DNA of 64,000 nt from the NCBI GenBank assembly GCA_043228905.1, contig JBHGNT010000007.1:19468001-19532000 (forward strand). Reading direction: 5' to 3'. This document shows, piece by piece, positions 43,440 to 55,449 of this stretch. The notes under the pieces are model-generated. The model did no database searches and was not told where the DNA came from. It saw only the letters and a list, made by a program, of their open reading frames with translations. Position 1 is the stretch's first letter. Each line of letters opens with the position of its first letter. The position numbers and the translations under genes were made by a program. This DNA is from Azolla caroliniana (taxonomy: Eukaryota; Polypodiophyta).

Positions 43440-43670
43440 TCAGGTCGGTTTCCTATAATCACAATGCTTGCAAAAACCCGTCTTCAATTTCAAGATGTAG
43501 TCGATCACCATTAGCTGGTCCAGTCTGGCTTGAGACATATGGCTGAGTTTTCCATGCCATAAGTTTGATTCTGACGAATCGGCTACGCTCACTACCCCTT
43601 CTAGACTGATCATTGTACTTGTATCCATAGCTAATTTTCATATTCCCTTGGCTGATCATCGATGATGACT
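43440..43670 (-). pseudogene. Copia GAG-pre-integrase fragment, another family
   Basis: Minus-strand SNLWHGKLSHMSQARLDQL followed by FCKHC, the domain between protease and integrase. Short and isolated. Confidence 0.75.
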
Positions 43671-43709
43671 CACTTTAAGTCGACCAATACCCGACTTCAG
43701 CTAGCATGC

Positions 43710-44008
43710 TGTTGTTGGCAAAAACTGGTCCCTCTAGATGGGAAGGACATAAATCAAATGGGAGTGAGTACAAGCCAAATCAATCCACATCAACTCGGTC
43801 GAGGCCGAAAATCGACCAATTGCCAATTCGGTCGAAGCCGATAATCGATTTGGCTAATAGTCGAGTCAGTTGAAGCCGACACAAGGCTATATTTGTAAAT
43901 AGCTCATATTGTGTATGAGTATAAATACACCTAGGGTAAATCATTATGATTGTAGATGATTCAATTGTTGGAGTAACTAGAGCATCAACGTGTGTAACTA
44001 GTGAGTAG
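43710..44008 (+). repeat. Copia-B LTR, 5' part only
   Basis: TGTTGTTGGCAAAAACTGGTCC start and GTATAAATACACCTAGGG at about 43918. It is cut off by the next LTR at 44009. Confidence 0.7.
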
Positions 44009-44642
44009 TGGTAGGAATATGTCCCTCCAGTGGGAGGAGTCGACTCTTCGGAGAGAACCGACAATCAATGACATGGAGAGTCAACGTGGAGAGTCGACAA
44101 GAGGTGATGGAGGTCGAAGACACGACAAGATGGTCAATGACTAGGTCGACTAGTCGGACCAACCTGACAGTCGACAAATGAGTCGGTTGATTATTAAAGA
44201 GTATTATTAATACTATTAGGTAATAATAATGGCCATGATTGTAAATAGCCCATACTGTGTATTAGTATAAATACACCTAGGGCAAACATGTATTGTTAGA
44301 GAGCGTGTGCTGAGAATAGTGGTAGAATAGAAAGAGACAGTGTGAGCCTCTGTTGTAGAGCATGTGAGTAAGAGAGAGTGAGGAGAGCAACGCCATAGCT
44401 GAGTGAGTTTGGATGTCAAGAGCGATGTGAGGTTGATACACTCTTATTAGAGAGTGTTGTATTGTGTGATCTCACCTTGTACTTCTATTTGTATAGTGGA
44501 ATTTTTGTTCCCGTGGTTTTCCCGATCTAGGTTTTCCACGTAAATCACAGTGTACTATGCATTTGTTGTTTTCTGTTTCCGCGGTTGGTGTGTGTATTTC
44601 CAAGTTAGTCTTTCTCATAGACTTGAGGTACAAATATTAACA
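44009..44642 (+). repeat. Copia-B 5' LTR, second copy
   Basis: TGGTAGGAATATGTCCCTCC start (consensus TGTTAG), GTATAAATACACCTAGGG at about 44263, end ATATTAACA, followed at 44646 by TAGTATCAGACC, a mutated tRNA-Met-type primer site. Confidence 0.8.
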
Positions 44643-44670
44643 AACTAGTATCAGACCTTGAGGTGCAAAC

Positions 44671-45290
44671 ATGGAAGGAGGTGTGAGCGGCTTCCCAAGT
44701 ATGATAGTTCTAAACTCTCAAAACTATGCAGGTTGGAAGATAAAGATGGAAGACCTTCTCATAGTGAAAGACTTGTACGAGACCATTGACAGAGTAGAAA
44801 TACCGAGGGGGGTATTAGAGTCTGAATGGAAACTCCTAAACAGGAAGGCGGTGGCCACCATCAAATAGTGCATCCATGTGAGTGTGAAATGAAGGCGCAT
44901 GCCGAATCATCGGCATTGGAAATGTGTGTTTAACAACGTCAACCAGGTGCAAACTTGTGTTGAGAGATGTACGACATGTTCCAGAAGTTCAACTGAACTT
45001 GATATCAGCCGGTCGGCTGGATGATGAAGGCTACACGGGTAGTATCAGGAACGACGTCATGAAGTTATGCAAGGGAAACCAGATCGTGGCCCGAGCCCGA
45101 AAGACAAACATACTATACTTGATGCATGCTCGATTATGCTGAGGGGAAGCAAATGTGGTAGCCAAAACAACTAGTGAGCTATGGCACAAGAGGCTGTGCC
45201 ATATGAACCAGAAGGGGATGTGAAAACTTCCGAGGAAAATCTCATACTCGAAATGAAGAACGTACAACTTGAGAAGTGCACAAATTTCTT
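44671..45290 (+). pseudogene. Copia-B gag start fused to protease/pre-integrase region
   Basis: MEGGVSGFPSMIVLNSQNYAGW (shown in part) is a Copia gag start with NYAGWKIKMEDLL. After 44866 the sequence jumps to LVLRDVRHVPEVQLNLISAGRL (about 44950) and ELWHKRLCHMNQKG (about 45175), so gag end, zinc knuckle and protease active site are deleted. Truncated at about 45290. Confidence 0.8.
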
Positions 45291-45293
45291 GGC

Positions 45294-45600
45294 CAGCAAT
45301 GGGTTGTGGTATATATGTAATGTATACGAGTGTGAGTGAGGAAAAATATGTGCATGAGCACATGCACAATTATGTGTATGTGTGTAACGGTTTTTTTAAC
45401 GGTCATATTATGTAACCGTTATATTTGATGTACTATATAAACCCCCCTATGGGTCTTGTAATGAAATATACATTTTGTGTCATTTCTTGGTTTCTCTCTC
45501 TCCCTCTCACGTAAACCCCTTGGGAGGGGGGTGGAGCCGTTCTTGGTTTCACCCCCCAGCCCATTAAAATAGGAGTTTAGTTTTAAAGATATTTTAGAAG
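45294..45600 (+). repeat. LTR-like sequence related to the nested solo LTR
   Basis: Shares GTACTATATAAACCCCC (about 45429), a CTCTCTCCCTCTCACGT run and CCCCTTGGGAGGGGGGTGG (about 45517) with 27722-27850 in the opposite orientation. Borders not found. Confidence 0.6.
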
Positions 45601-45859
45601 TTTTAGTGTCTCTCAAGATTGGAGAAAATGAGTATATAAACCTTCTTGCAAATTCAATTAAGGGTTATCAAATGTTTTTCTTAAGATAAAGAAGTACAAG
45701 TTAATACAAAGTACAAGACAATGGTGCGGAAGGTTTGGCTAGTAGTAACCTCACTCCTTGGGGATATTGATAGGATGATGAAAGATGTATCGATTGAGTG
45801 GAAGATTTTGGATTGGAGTTGAATATTGGTGGGGATGACTTTTTATTACATATCAGGGA

Positions 45860-46160
45860 AGAAGAATTCAAGGGATGCTACAAAGATATGGGAAACCATT
45901 CGCCTTTCATCTTGAAGGAATCAAGTGTGTGGATCCAAAAGTGATGGAATCCATGGTCATCTTGATGATTCCACACATCCCTTCGAATTTGAAGCTGATT
46001 CCAATATCAAGAACAAGGATCGCACAATTGATTGAGCTCCTAAAGGAGAAAATGAGAATGGGCATCTTGGAGCCCTCCAACACTCGCTCCTTATTGGAGA
46101 TAATGGTTTGTAGTCCAATGAAGGATGGACGATTCTTGATTGGTCAATCTGTAACTTTCT
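45860..46160 (+). pseudogene. Gypsy RT fragment of a lineage unlike Gypsy-1/2
   Basis: Reads FAFHLEGIKCVDPKV, IPHIPSNLKLIPI and KEKMRMGILEPSN, the start of a Ty3-type RT domain. Ends with stops and a shift at about 46100. Confidence 0.7.
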
Positions 46161-46907
46161 TCTCTGCATCCTCACTTCTCGATTGGTTGATCTGTAGTTT
46201 GCATGTATCTAAGGCCATGTGCATTGACTGCCATGATGACGATCGAACCACGTGACCCTCGCCTCAAGTACTCGACACTTACTTCGTGACCAATAACATC
46301 TGTAATTGAGGATGTTTGGCTAGGGGGAAAAGGGAGCTAGGGAGGGGATGTTGTCAATCGATTGATACACAAAGAAAAATATTAATTATCATTGGCTACA
46401 CACTTGTCCAAGGCTTTTGAAAGTATCCCTAAAACATTATGACTATGTGCCATTGAACTCAACTAGAAATAATTGATATATTCGTTATATTATAGTGATC
46501 GCCACCTCTATCATAGGTTCCTCGGTGGTAGCAATAGTAGATTATAAATCGTGCATAAATAAATACATGCGATGCGCGCCAAACATTTGATTCATTCATA
46601 ATTGCTTAAGTCCTCGATGCTAGCTAAAACATATTTTCAATAACATCTGAAAATTGAAATTTTGTTGTGTAAATAAAATAGTGCCTTGAGATTGATTCAT
46701 TACAAGTTGCAGGTTTTATTCCTGACTAATCTAGAATTTCAAGAAGCATATCCAAATATTACTAGCATCGAAGAATATCATTAATTAATAGCTATTAAAG
46801 CTTTCCATTCGCCATTCCTTAGCAATGCAAGACATATAGCTAGTAAATTGAGTCACCATCCAAAATTTTGGCATAGGACCCATAGTAGATGAAGTTGTGG
46901 AAATATT
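46161..46907. other. No recognised gene
   Basis: AT-rich; nothing supported. Confidence 0.4.
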
Positions 46908-46912
46908 CACTA

Positions 46913-47372
46913 TGTTACCCGGACAAGTATGGACGCGTCGGAGTCGGAAGAAAGTCTGAGGTCGGAGTCGGAGTCGGATCAATAGTCGAATCGATGACTC
47001 AACAGTTAGCCGAGTAGGACATAGTTAGTTACGAAGTTTTGTAATTCTTGAGAATTATAAACAGTAGGATTTCTTGATGAGAAAAGACCTTTGGGTTACC
47101 TATAAAAGAAACCAAAGGCATTGTAAAAAGCTATCGTTGTACTTAGTAATATAAAGTTTAGTTAGGAAACCTCTATGTACGAATCGTTCTTGTTATCTCT
47201 TTCATTCTGTCTAAACTATATTACATAAGTCACGATCTCGGTGTCTGTGACCACCGATAAGTTTACAACTAATTCGTATCTATTCGTTAACCACAACTTC
47301 TTGATAGAACGTTCAATACGAATGTTCGTCTTATACTGTGTTGGCAAAGTAGTAATTGTCGACCGAACAACA
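46913..47372 (+). repeat. Gypsy-2 5' LTR
   Basis: TGTTACCCGGACAAG...CGAACAACA; TATAAAAG at 47101-47108. Its last 76 bp match 52851-52926. Confidence 0.88.
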
Positions 47373-47383
47373 CAATATAATTT

Positions 47384-47399
47384 TGGCACGCCCGGTTAC
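47384..47399 (+). other. Gypsy-2 primer-binding site
   Basis: TGGCACGCCCGGTTAC, 11 bases after the LTR. TGGCACGCCC is a start I know from many plant Gypsy elements. Confidence 0.75.
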
Positions 47400-47430
47400 A
47401 TCTGCACATAGCAGAGAACAAGACGAATGG

Positions 47431-49575
47431 ATGTCGTCTGGTCCGAATACACCAATCGGTTATAAACGTCCTCGTACATGTTCTGTTACGAAGACGCTAG
47501 AGACAGAATCGGTTGAGGGATTACTGCCGGAAACAAGTAGAAGGTGGTCTGTACTTCTTGATTTAATTGATTGCCAGTCTTCCGACGAAAATCAGCCGGA
47601 AGAGGTATCATTTTACAATATCTGGAGTGAGGACAATATGCCTTATCCGTACTCGAAGTTCTGTGAGGGAGCTGATGCAGAAGCGCATGTGAGGGATTTC
47701 CTGACAACATGGGAGATTAACCATGGAGCTCAGAGACTGTCAGCGGCAGCCGAAGATAAGTCTAAGATTGCTAAGTTCGTTTTGTCATTGGAGGGTTATT
47801 CCGTTAATTGGTTTGCGCAAAACGGTCTCCGTGGGTTCGAAACATTCGAACATTCGAACAACAAATTTCTGCAGTTATTTCATCGTCAGATACCTCAAAT
47901 GGATTTGATAGCGCAATTTTATGCGTTGTATCAGGAGCAGAAGGAAACGGTGTCTCAATTTGTGATCCGTTTTTCAGAATTTGCAACTTCAAATTTCTAG
48001 GCCTATTTCGGACAATGAATTGAAGGATGTATTCCTTGAAGCGATTCGTGAAGCATTACGAACAACATTGAAGGTGTTCGATTTCCAGAATTAGAATATC
48101 GAGCAAGTGATTGATAAGGCAATCGCTATGGGCCGACAACTGATAAATGTACGGAGTATGGATATGTCAGCACTAAATCGTACACTACCAACGATGGAGG
48201 AGTTACAATTTTGACAAGCAGTTCAGTGTACTACTTGTTTAAATACTGGTCATTCGGCAATCGAATGTAGTTTACGAACGCACTGCACTATATGTCATTC
48301 TAAACTTCATTCGGTCGAGCAATGTGAGTATAACTTGCTCAATAAAACGACGACTCCGTAAGACAAATTTCTCCAGAAAACGGGTACCACAATAATCAGA
48401 ATCCATTCAATAATGGGTACCAACAGAATAGTTTTCCACCAAAACAACATAATTTTCAACAAAATCAAGCCTTTCAGCAAAATAATTTTCAACAAAATCC
48501 AGCTTTTCAACAAAATAATTTTCAGCACAATCAAGATTTTCAACAAAATCAAGAATTCTCGGCAGTACCGAATATGAATCAGCAACAGCAAAATGGAGGA
48601 TGGTTTAAGCAGAACCGGTATAAAAGTAAAAAATTCTACAAGCTGAAAGCCTCACGATAGTTTCAGCAATCGCCGAATTCCAATGGGAATGATGGTCAGC
48701 AGTTTATGCAAAATGACGGGCCTGGTCAGTTTGTGCAAGGTGAGGGAAGTGGAATGTTTGTTCCTACTTGCTATATATGCCGTCAAATTGGTCATTATGC
48801 TAATCAGTGTCCTACTAAAGGAAAAGGACCGGCGGTTAATATGGTTATACCGGAAATACAACAAGTAACCACTAGAAGCAAAACTAAACAATCTGAGTGG
48901 GAGATTCAGGAAGCAGTCCGTAAAGTAGCCAAGGAATGGGTAGAGGAAACAAACCAAAATAATGTAAACCGGATGCTCCAAGATAATGAAATTAACCAAG
49001 CTACCGAATTACCAGGAGCTACGGCTGTACCAGAACAAGAGGAAACTTGGAAGATCTTGGCAGCTTGCCAGGTATCACTACCACTGACTGGATTACTTAA
49101 GTTGGTTCCTAGATTTACCGAAAAGGTGGTGACATTGATTGCCCAAAAAGGGTTAGAACAAGTCTCGGTACATTATAGTCAGCCGAGCAATAACCCTTCA
49201 ATCATGGATGAGCAGAATCCAACGATTAAGGTGATAATTCATGGTCAAGAAATCGAAAATGCGATTGTCGATGGTGGCTTAGGAATAAATGTCATTAATA
49301 AAACCACCTGTGATAGGTTGGGTATTACTAAATGGGAAGCTTGCCCATTTTGGGTAATAATGGCATATACCAGTACGGTACGATCAATTGGCTTACTTCG
49401 ACAATTAGAGGTGGTATTGGGGGGTCATAGTTTTCTGATATCGGTTGTAATACTTCATTTGGAAGCTCCTGGTGCATATCCCTTGCTATTAGGTCGGCCA
49501 TGGTTAAAGACTACTAACATCAAGCAGAATTGGAATCAGAATCAATTGACGTTTAGAAAAGGCAAACGAAAATCC
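47431..49575 (+). pseudogene. Gypsy-2 gag and protease
   Basis: ATG 47431 (MSSGPNTPIG). Gag core at about 47638 (YPYSKFCEGADAEAHV), knuckles CTTCLNTGHSAIEC (about 48230) and CTICHSKLHSVEQC (about 48290), then a Gln/Asn/Phe-rich linker (48379-48600, repeated FQQN), a third knuckle CYICRQIGHYANQC (about 48770) and protease IVDGGLGINVI (about 49265). Two opposite frame changes (about 47985, 48360), stops at 48211 and 48658, and a shift near 49570. Confidence 0.88.
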
Positions 49576-49577
49576 GG

Positions 49578-52375
49578 GTGTCTACACAGACCAAGGTTGC
49601 GACAAGCAAACAATGTTTGCCGGTGCATGCGGAGTCCGTCAATATGATGGAAGGATTAGATGAGGCCGAAGAAAATCAGTATTTTGATGATAATCCGAAA
49701 ATCATTCCTTTGTTTGAAGTGGATATTTTACAAGCCCTGACACCATATGTGGATTCTCAGGAGGAATCGTCAATAGATGAGCAAACAATGAAGGAAATAC
49801 AACTCTAGCAAGAAGCTACCGACAGAGAGATGAAGATGTCCCAACAAGTTCAAGCTTCAAAATTGGAGGAAATAAATTTGGTAGAAGAAGATAAGGACAA
49901 TGAGTTGAAAACAATACTCATTGCTAAAGATATGGTAGAAGCTGACAAACAACGGTTAACGGCATTATTAAAACAATATAAGGATGTCTTTGCATGGTCT
50001 TTTGAAGATATGAAGGGACTTGACCCAGCTTTTTGTCAACATCAAATAAACCTGCATAAGGATGCAAAGGCAGTTCAACAACGTAGGTACCGATTAAATC
50101 CTAATTATGCTATTAAAGTAAAGGAAGAAATAGATAAACTTTTGAAAGTAGGGTTTATTCGTCCGGTGAAAAAATCGACATGGTTAAGGCCAATCGTAGT
50201 AGTTCTGAAAAAGAATGGCAAGATTCGGGTATGTGTCGACTACCGAAAACTGAATGCGGCTACCGTTACGAATGCGTTCCCATTACCATTTACGGATGGT
50301 ATATTGGATGCGGTAGCTGGCCATGAAGTCTATAGTTTCCTAGATGGTTTTAGTGGTTATAATTAGGTTCGGATGAATCCGGAAGATCAAGAAAAGTCAG
50401 CTTTTGTTACAGAATGGTTAGTGTTTGTAGCGGTAGTAATGATGTTTGGCTTGAAGACCGCCCTGGCAACATTCCAAAGAGTGATACAAGAAATATTTGG
50501 GGATTACATTCCTGCATTTATGCAAGTCTTTTTGGATGATTTTGCGGTTTATAGTCGGAAAAACGAACATTTTGAGCATTTACGATTATGTTTGGATAAA
50601 TGTCAGACAGGTCGGCTTAGTTTAAATCCGACAAAATGTGCATTCGGGGTCACTAGTGGCACATTGTTAGGCCATATTGTCAGTTAAGAAGTAATTGCAG
50701 TGGACCCTGACAAGGTTAAAGCCATACTGGAAGCACCGGCACCCACAAATGCTAAAGTTCTCAATCGGTTTTTAGGACAGATTAGATGGCACAACAAAAT
50801 GATAAGATATCTTGCGGATATCGCCATTCCCTTACATACAACAGTGCACAAAGTTCCTTTTCAGTGGACAAGTGTGGAACAGGATGCATATGACTGTCTC
50901 AAGAAGATGTTGTCCAAGGTTCCTGTGGTTCAACCACCTGACTGGAATAAGTTGTTCCATGTTTTGGTCGATGCATCGGGCATCGCAATCGGAAGTGCAT
51001 TAATGCAGTTGACCAAACCGAATTGGTACCGGCCAGTGTACTATGCTAGTCGGAAACTCTCAACAGCGGAAAGAAACTATTCTACAACTGAGAGGGAAGC
51101 TTTAGGAATGATCTATAGCGTCAATAAATTTCGACACTATCTTTTGGGAAAAAAGTTTACATTTCATGTTGATCATTCAACTCTTCTTTATTTGGTCTCG
51201 AAACAAGAGTTAACGGGTAAGTTAGCAAGATGGAATCTTCTACTCCAAGAATTCGAATTCGACATTTTACATCAGCCAGGAGTACAACATGCAGTGGCCA
51301 ATTATCTAAGTCAACTGGAGTCAGGAGAAGAAGGCACAGGTGTCAAGGATGATTTTCCGGATGCCCAGCTTTTTCGAGTGGAAGTAGTAAATGCACAGGA
51401 TATACCACCCAAACATTTATCGGCAGACGAAAGGAAAATGTTGGTTGGATCTCAGAAATGACAATCTTTCTTACAACAAGGATACCACCCAAACATTTAT
51501 TGACAGACGAAAGGAAAAGGTTGGCGGTACGTAGTCGGAATTTTTGTCTTTTAAACGACACTCTGTATCATAAAGGAGCAGATGGTATTTGGAGAAGAGC
51601 AGTACAGCAATTCGAAATATCGATCATTCTTTGGGAATCACATTGTGGAATTGCAGGAGGGCACTATGCTGGAGAAACCACAGCCAGAAAAATATGGAAC
51701 CGTGGCTTATGGTGGCCGACAGTGATGAAGGATGCAGTTGAATATTGTCGGAAATGTGATTTATGTCAACGTATGGGACAACCGACAAAAAGGGACCGGA
51801 TGCCGTTTCAACCTGTGTTACCTCTTGAACCTTTCCAGAAATGGGGTTTGGATTTTGTAGGCCCATTCAAACCGGCAGCAGTAAGAACAGGCAATCGATA
51901 TATTTTAGTTGCCACTAACTACTGCACGAAGTGGGTAAAAGCTAAAGCTCTTAGGGATAATATGACAGCTTCAACAACAAAATTTTTGTACAAAAGTATA
52001 TGGTGTCGATTCGGCTGCCCAATAGAATTAGTGAGTGATCAAGGTACGCATTTCATTAACAAACTTGTTCATGAATTGTCTACATACTATGCAGTGGTTC
52101 ATAAGAAAAGCACGCCTTACTATCCACAAGCGAATGGATTGGCAGAGTCGACAAACAAAACCCTACAAACGATACTCAAAAAGATAGTAAATGAGAATCG
52201 TACGGACTGGGATCAAAAGTTGCATAGTGCTTTATGGACATATCGCACGTCGTACAAAACATCTATTAAATCAACACCTTTTCGAATGGCTTTTGGATTG
52301 GAGGCAGTTATGCCAATCGAATTTCAGATTTTGACACTTCGAATACAAGCAACCGAAAAATTAAATGAACTATAG
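49578..52375 (+). pseudogene. Gypsy-2 RT, RNase H and integrase
   Basis: VCVDYRKLNAATV (about 50230), TAG at 50364 in the FSGYN block, FLDD (about 50530), RNase H HVDHSTLLYL (about 51170), a short duplication (about 80 bp) at 51400-51560 with a frame change, integrase zinc box HYAGETTARKIW...CDLCQ (51660-51770), WGLDFVGPF (about 51845) and YYPQANGLAESTNK (about 52120). Other stops: 49806 TAG, 50685 TAA. Confidence 0.9.
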
Positions 52376-52429
52376 TCGGAGCAAATTCGGAAAGAATCTT
52401 TATTGATGTTAGAAGAAGACTTTATACAA

Positions 52430-52850
52430 GCTCCCCCTGTGAGAGTATAGATGTAGCCGTAAGTAGATTTTCTTGTGTCTACATCTCCAACCATGTCAAA
52501 ATCACAATAGCTGTGAAGATTTACGTCCCCTTTGCCATAACAAATTCATTTTTTCTTAGTGCCTTTGAGATATCTAAGGATAGAGTTAACTGCAGCCCAA
52601 GGGTTTCATCTAGCTCTGACTTTAGTACGAAAGCCCACAAATTCCAATTGTAGACATCGATGAAAGTCACAAAGTACTGTCCTCATCGATGCGATAGAGC
52701 ATCTACATAACACACATCCGTGTGTACTAGTTCCAGTGGCACTTCTCTTCTCCTTGGTGGTCTCGAGTGGAAGGTTGCCTTGTTCTACTTTCCAACTAAG
52801 TAGTCGACACACTTCTCCTGGTGCACTCCCTTTACCTATGGTAGAAGTTT
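52430..52850 (-). pseudogene. Inverted Copia-B piece, integrase joined to RNase H
   Basis: On the minus strand GVHQEKC-like and CVDYLVGK lead to integrase start (PLELVHTDVCYVDAL) at 52850-52620, then at about 52605 the sequence jumps to the RNase H block ILRYLKGT, STYGYIYTLTGGA (52560-52430). RT is missing. The integrase part matches 54430-54610 on the plus strand. Confidence 0.8.
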
Positions 52851-52926
52851 TATCTTGATAGAACATTTAGTACGAATGTTCGTCTTATACCGTGTCGGCA
52901 AAGTAGTAACTGTTGACCGAACAACA
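52851..52926 (+). repeat. Gypsy-2 3' LTR remnant
   Basis: CTTGATAGAAC...CGAACAACA, the final 76 bp of the LTR, then CACTA. Confidence 0.85.
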
Positions 52927-52931
52927 CACTA

Positions 52932-53260
52932 GAAGAGTCATATAATTGATTGGTGATTTGTAGTCGAGATACGAACAATCCTAGCTCTCGGTCGGAATCT
53001 AAGGGATCATCACCATCAAGACTCTAATAGGACTACCATGAATGTGTATTGTGCCATACGAGTAACCAATTCCGTCACATATATGATGAATGTCATACAT
53101 AAGGTACTTAGAGATTCTATTCCTCAGATTACCATCCTTTGTTTGAATGATATACCTATTAAAGGTTTTGATCACGTAAAGAATTAGTTGCCTGAAGTTT
53201 GTCAATGATCACATAAAGGATTGTGAAAAAGTGTAAACAAGATTAGAAGAAGTCTATTTG
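52932..53260. other. No recognised gene
   Basis: Pre-insertion DNA on the right of Gypsy-2; a minus-strand open stretch 52999-53205 resembles nothing I know. Confidence 0.4.
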
Positions 53261-54112
53261 ACATTGTTTGGTCCAAAACAAATATTTGGTGTTCAACACA
53301 TACTAGTGGTGGGACATATGTGTGGGCTATATGAAGTAAAGCCAAATCCAACTAAAATCAATGCAATTCAGAATATGAAGGAAGAAAGTGGTGTAAAGAA
53401 ATAGGAGGCGTTTGCCAGGCATTACACCACTCAATGCCCGATAAACGATCATGGTAAAGCACCTGGAGTAAACATAATTATGGTTGATGTCCAATAGGTC
53501 ACCACCCGAAGTAATGCCCAGAAAACACAATGGGAAATTCAAGATGAAGTCCAGTAGGTTGCCAAACAATGGATCGAAACAGCAAATCAGGACAATACTG
53601 ATAGAATGCATACCGAGATGAAAGATATCACTATCGGTCCACTGACTTCCTCTAAACCTACCGGGTCACATGACGATGACCCTACTTGGCAAGCCCTCAC
53701 TAGCTACCAAATCTCCATGCCTTTGCATAAGCTTTTGCAATTGCTCCCACGATTCAAGGACATGGTAGCATCTCTCACCACCAGCAATAAGCCAACCACC
53801 CTATCGGTACACCGGCTAGAGCCGAGCACCAGTCCACCATTAATGGATTCCCAAAATCCTGCAGTCAAGCTCGTCATCAAAGGCCACGATGTCCACGGCT
53901 GCATTATCGAAGGTGATTCGAGTGTTAATGTCATCATTGAGGCTACATGTCACGACCTCGACATCACCCAATGGGAGCCATGTGCGTTTTGGCTCCGAAT
54001 GGCGGACACCCATTCCCGTTCGTCCAATGGGGATAATCCACCACCTGTATTTTATCCTCAGAGGCCACACCTTCACCATCTTGGCGGTGGTGTTACGCCT
54101 CTAGCGACATCG
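53261..54112 (+). pseudogene. Gypsy-3 fragment: RT scrap, gag end and protease
   Basis: A short RT piece (VGHMCGLYEVKPNPTKINAI, about 53305) precedes, in the wrong order, a gag end (HYTTQCP, about 53420; VTTRSNAQKTQWEIQ, about 53500) and a protease-like region (GCIIEGDSSVNVI, about 53905, active site D changed to E; WEPCAFWLRMADT). Same family as Gypsy-1/2. Ends within protease at about 54112. Confidence 0.8.
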
Positions 54113-55440
54113 ATTGGTTGTCGACTGATGTTGAGGGATGTTTGACATGTCCCCGATATCAAATTGAATCTGATATTGACTTGAAGGTTGGATGATGAAG
54201 GCTACAGTGGTAGTTTTTGAAATGGCAAATGGAAGTTCTGCCGAGGAAATCTCATAGTGGCCTAAGCATAGAAAGAAGGCATATTGTATTTGATGCATGC
54301 CTGACTGTGCAAGTTGGAAGTGAATGTGGCAACCGACTTGGCAAGACAAATATGGCATAAGACGCTAGGCTACATGAGTGAGAAGCGACTACATCTGCTA
54401 GCCGACCAGAAACTTCTGCCAAAAGTATAGGGAGTGCACCTAGAGAAGTGTGTCGACTACTTAGTTGGAAAGCAGAATAGAGCAACATTCCACTCAAGAC
54501 CACCAAGAAGAAGAGAGGTGCCACTAGAACTAGTACACACGAATGTGTGCTATGTAGATGCTCTATCACATCGAGGTGGACAATACTTCGTAATCATAAT
54601 TGACGACTATAGTCGGAAGACATGGCCCTTCCTACTAAAGTCGAAGGATCAAGTATTGTCGATGTTCAAGGAGTTCCAGGCAAGAGCTGAACGGGAGTTG
54701 GGTCGAAAGTTGAAGGTTGTCTGAACCGACAATGGTGGTGAATATAGCGGGGCAGTCCGAAGAATATTGCAAGGCCCAAGGTATTCGAATCGAATACAGA
54801 GTGCCAAAGACCCCTGAGTTGAACGGGTTCGTAGAGAGAATGAATCGAATGATTATGGAGAGAGTAAGGAGCATGCTATCGCATGCTAAATTGTCGAAAT
54901 CGTATTGGGCTGAGATGATGTATACAACCTTGTATCTAATCAATAGATCTCCCTAAGTGCCATTGAAAGGTGATGTCCCATAGAGGGTGTGGATAGGAAA
55001 GGATGTCTCCTACCGACACTTGAAGGTGTTTGGATGCTTAGTATATATGCATGTAGCCAAGGATCAGAGATCGAAGCATGATAGTAAGTTGAAACCATGC
55101 ATATTCATGGGATACTCGGAGGACGAGTTCGGCTACAGGCTGTGGGACTTAGTTGATAAGAAAGTAGTGAGGAGTTGGGATGTAGTCTTCTTGGAAGACA
55201 AGAAGATTGAGAACTGGAAGCAACAGAAGTGGGAACCGACTTACCAGTCAACTCCCACTACTACTGACTTAAGGCCAAGTGAACCGACACATTCGGCTAT
55301 TCGAAGCCAGCCAATTGGCACAGCCGAATCCGAGTAGACCGACTCAGAGCAACTGACCAACACAAATGAGTTGGAGTCGACGGACTTGTTGAAGTCGATC
55401 GAGGAATACGAGTCGAAGTCGGCTAGCTGTCATGATATAG
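54113..55440 (+). pseudogene. Copia-B fragment: pre-integrase and integrase
   Basis: Begins at MLRDV (about 54127), then LNLILT.RLDDEG, IWHKTLGYMSEKRLH (about 54350), CVDYLVGKQNRATFHS (about 54450), FVIIIDDYSRKTWPF (about 54590), TDNGGEYSG with a shift (about 54725), NGFVERMNRMIMERVRS (about 54820) and GCLVYMHV (about 55030). Stops at 54722, 54955 and 55335. The RT is missing. Confidence 0.85.
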
Positions 55441-55449
55441 CATGGTATG

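Larger units (their letters stand above)
46913..52926 (+). mobile_element. Gypsy-2, Ty3/Gypsy relative of Gypsy-1 with damaged 3' end
   Basis: 460-bp 5' LTR, primer site, gag and pol in Gypsy order, and the last 76 bp of a 3' LTR. CACTA at 46908-46912 and 52927-52931 is an intact 5-bp duplication, so the 3' damage came after insertion. Clearly homologous to Gypsy-1 in protein but much more AT-rich. Confidence 0.93.

Noticed and set aside
46908-46912. CACTA-type DNA transposon terminus
   Set aside because: CACTA here is the 5-bp target duplication of Gypsy-2, repeated at 52927-52931, not a transposon end.
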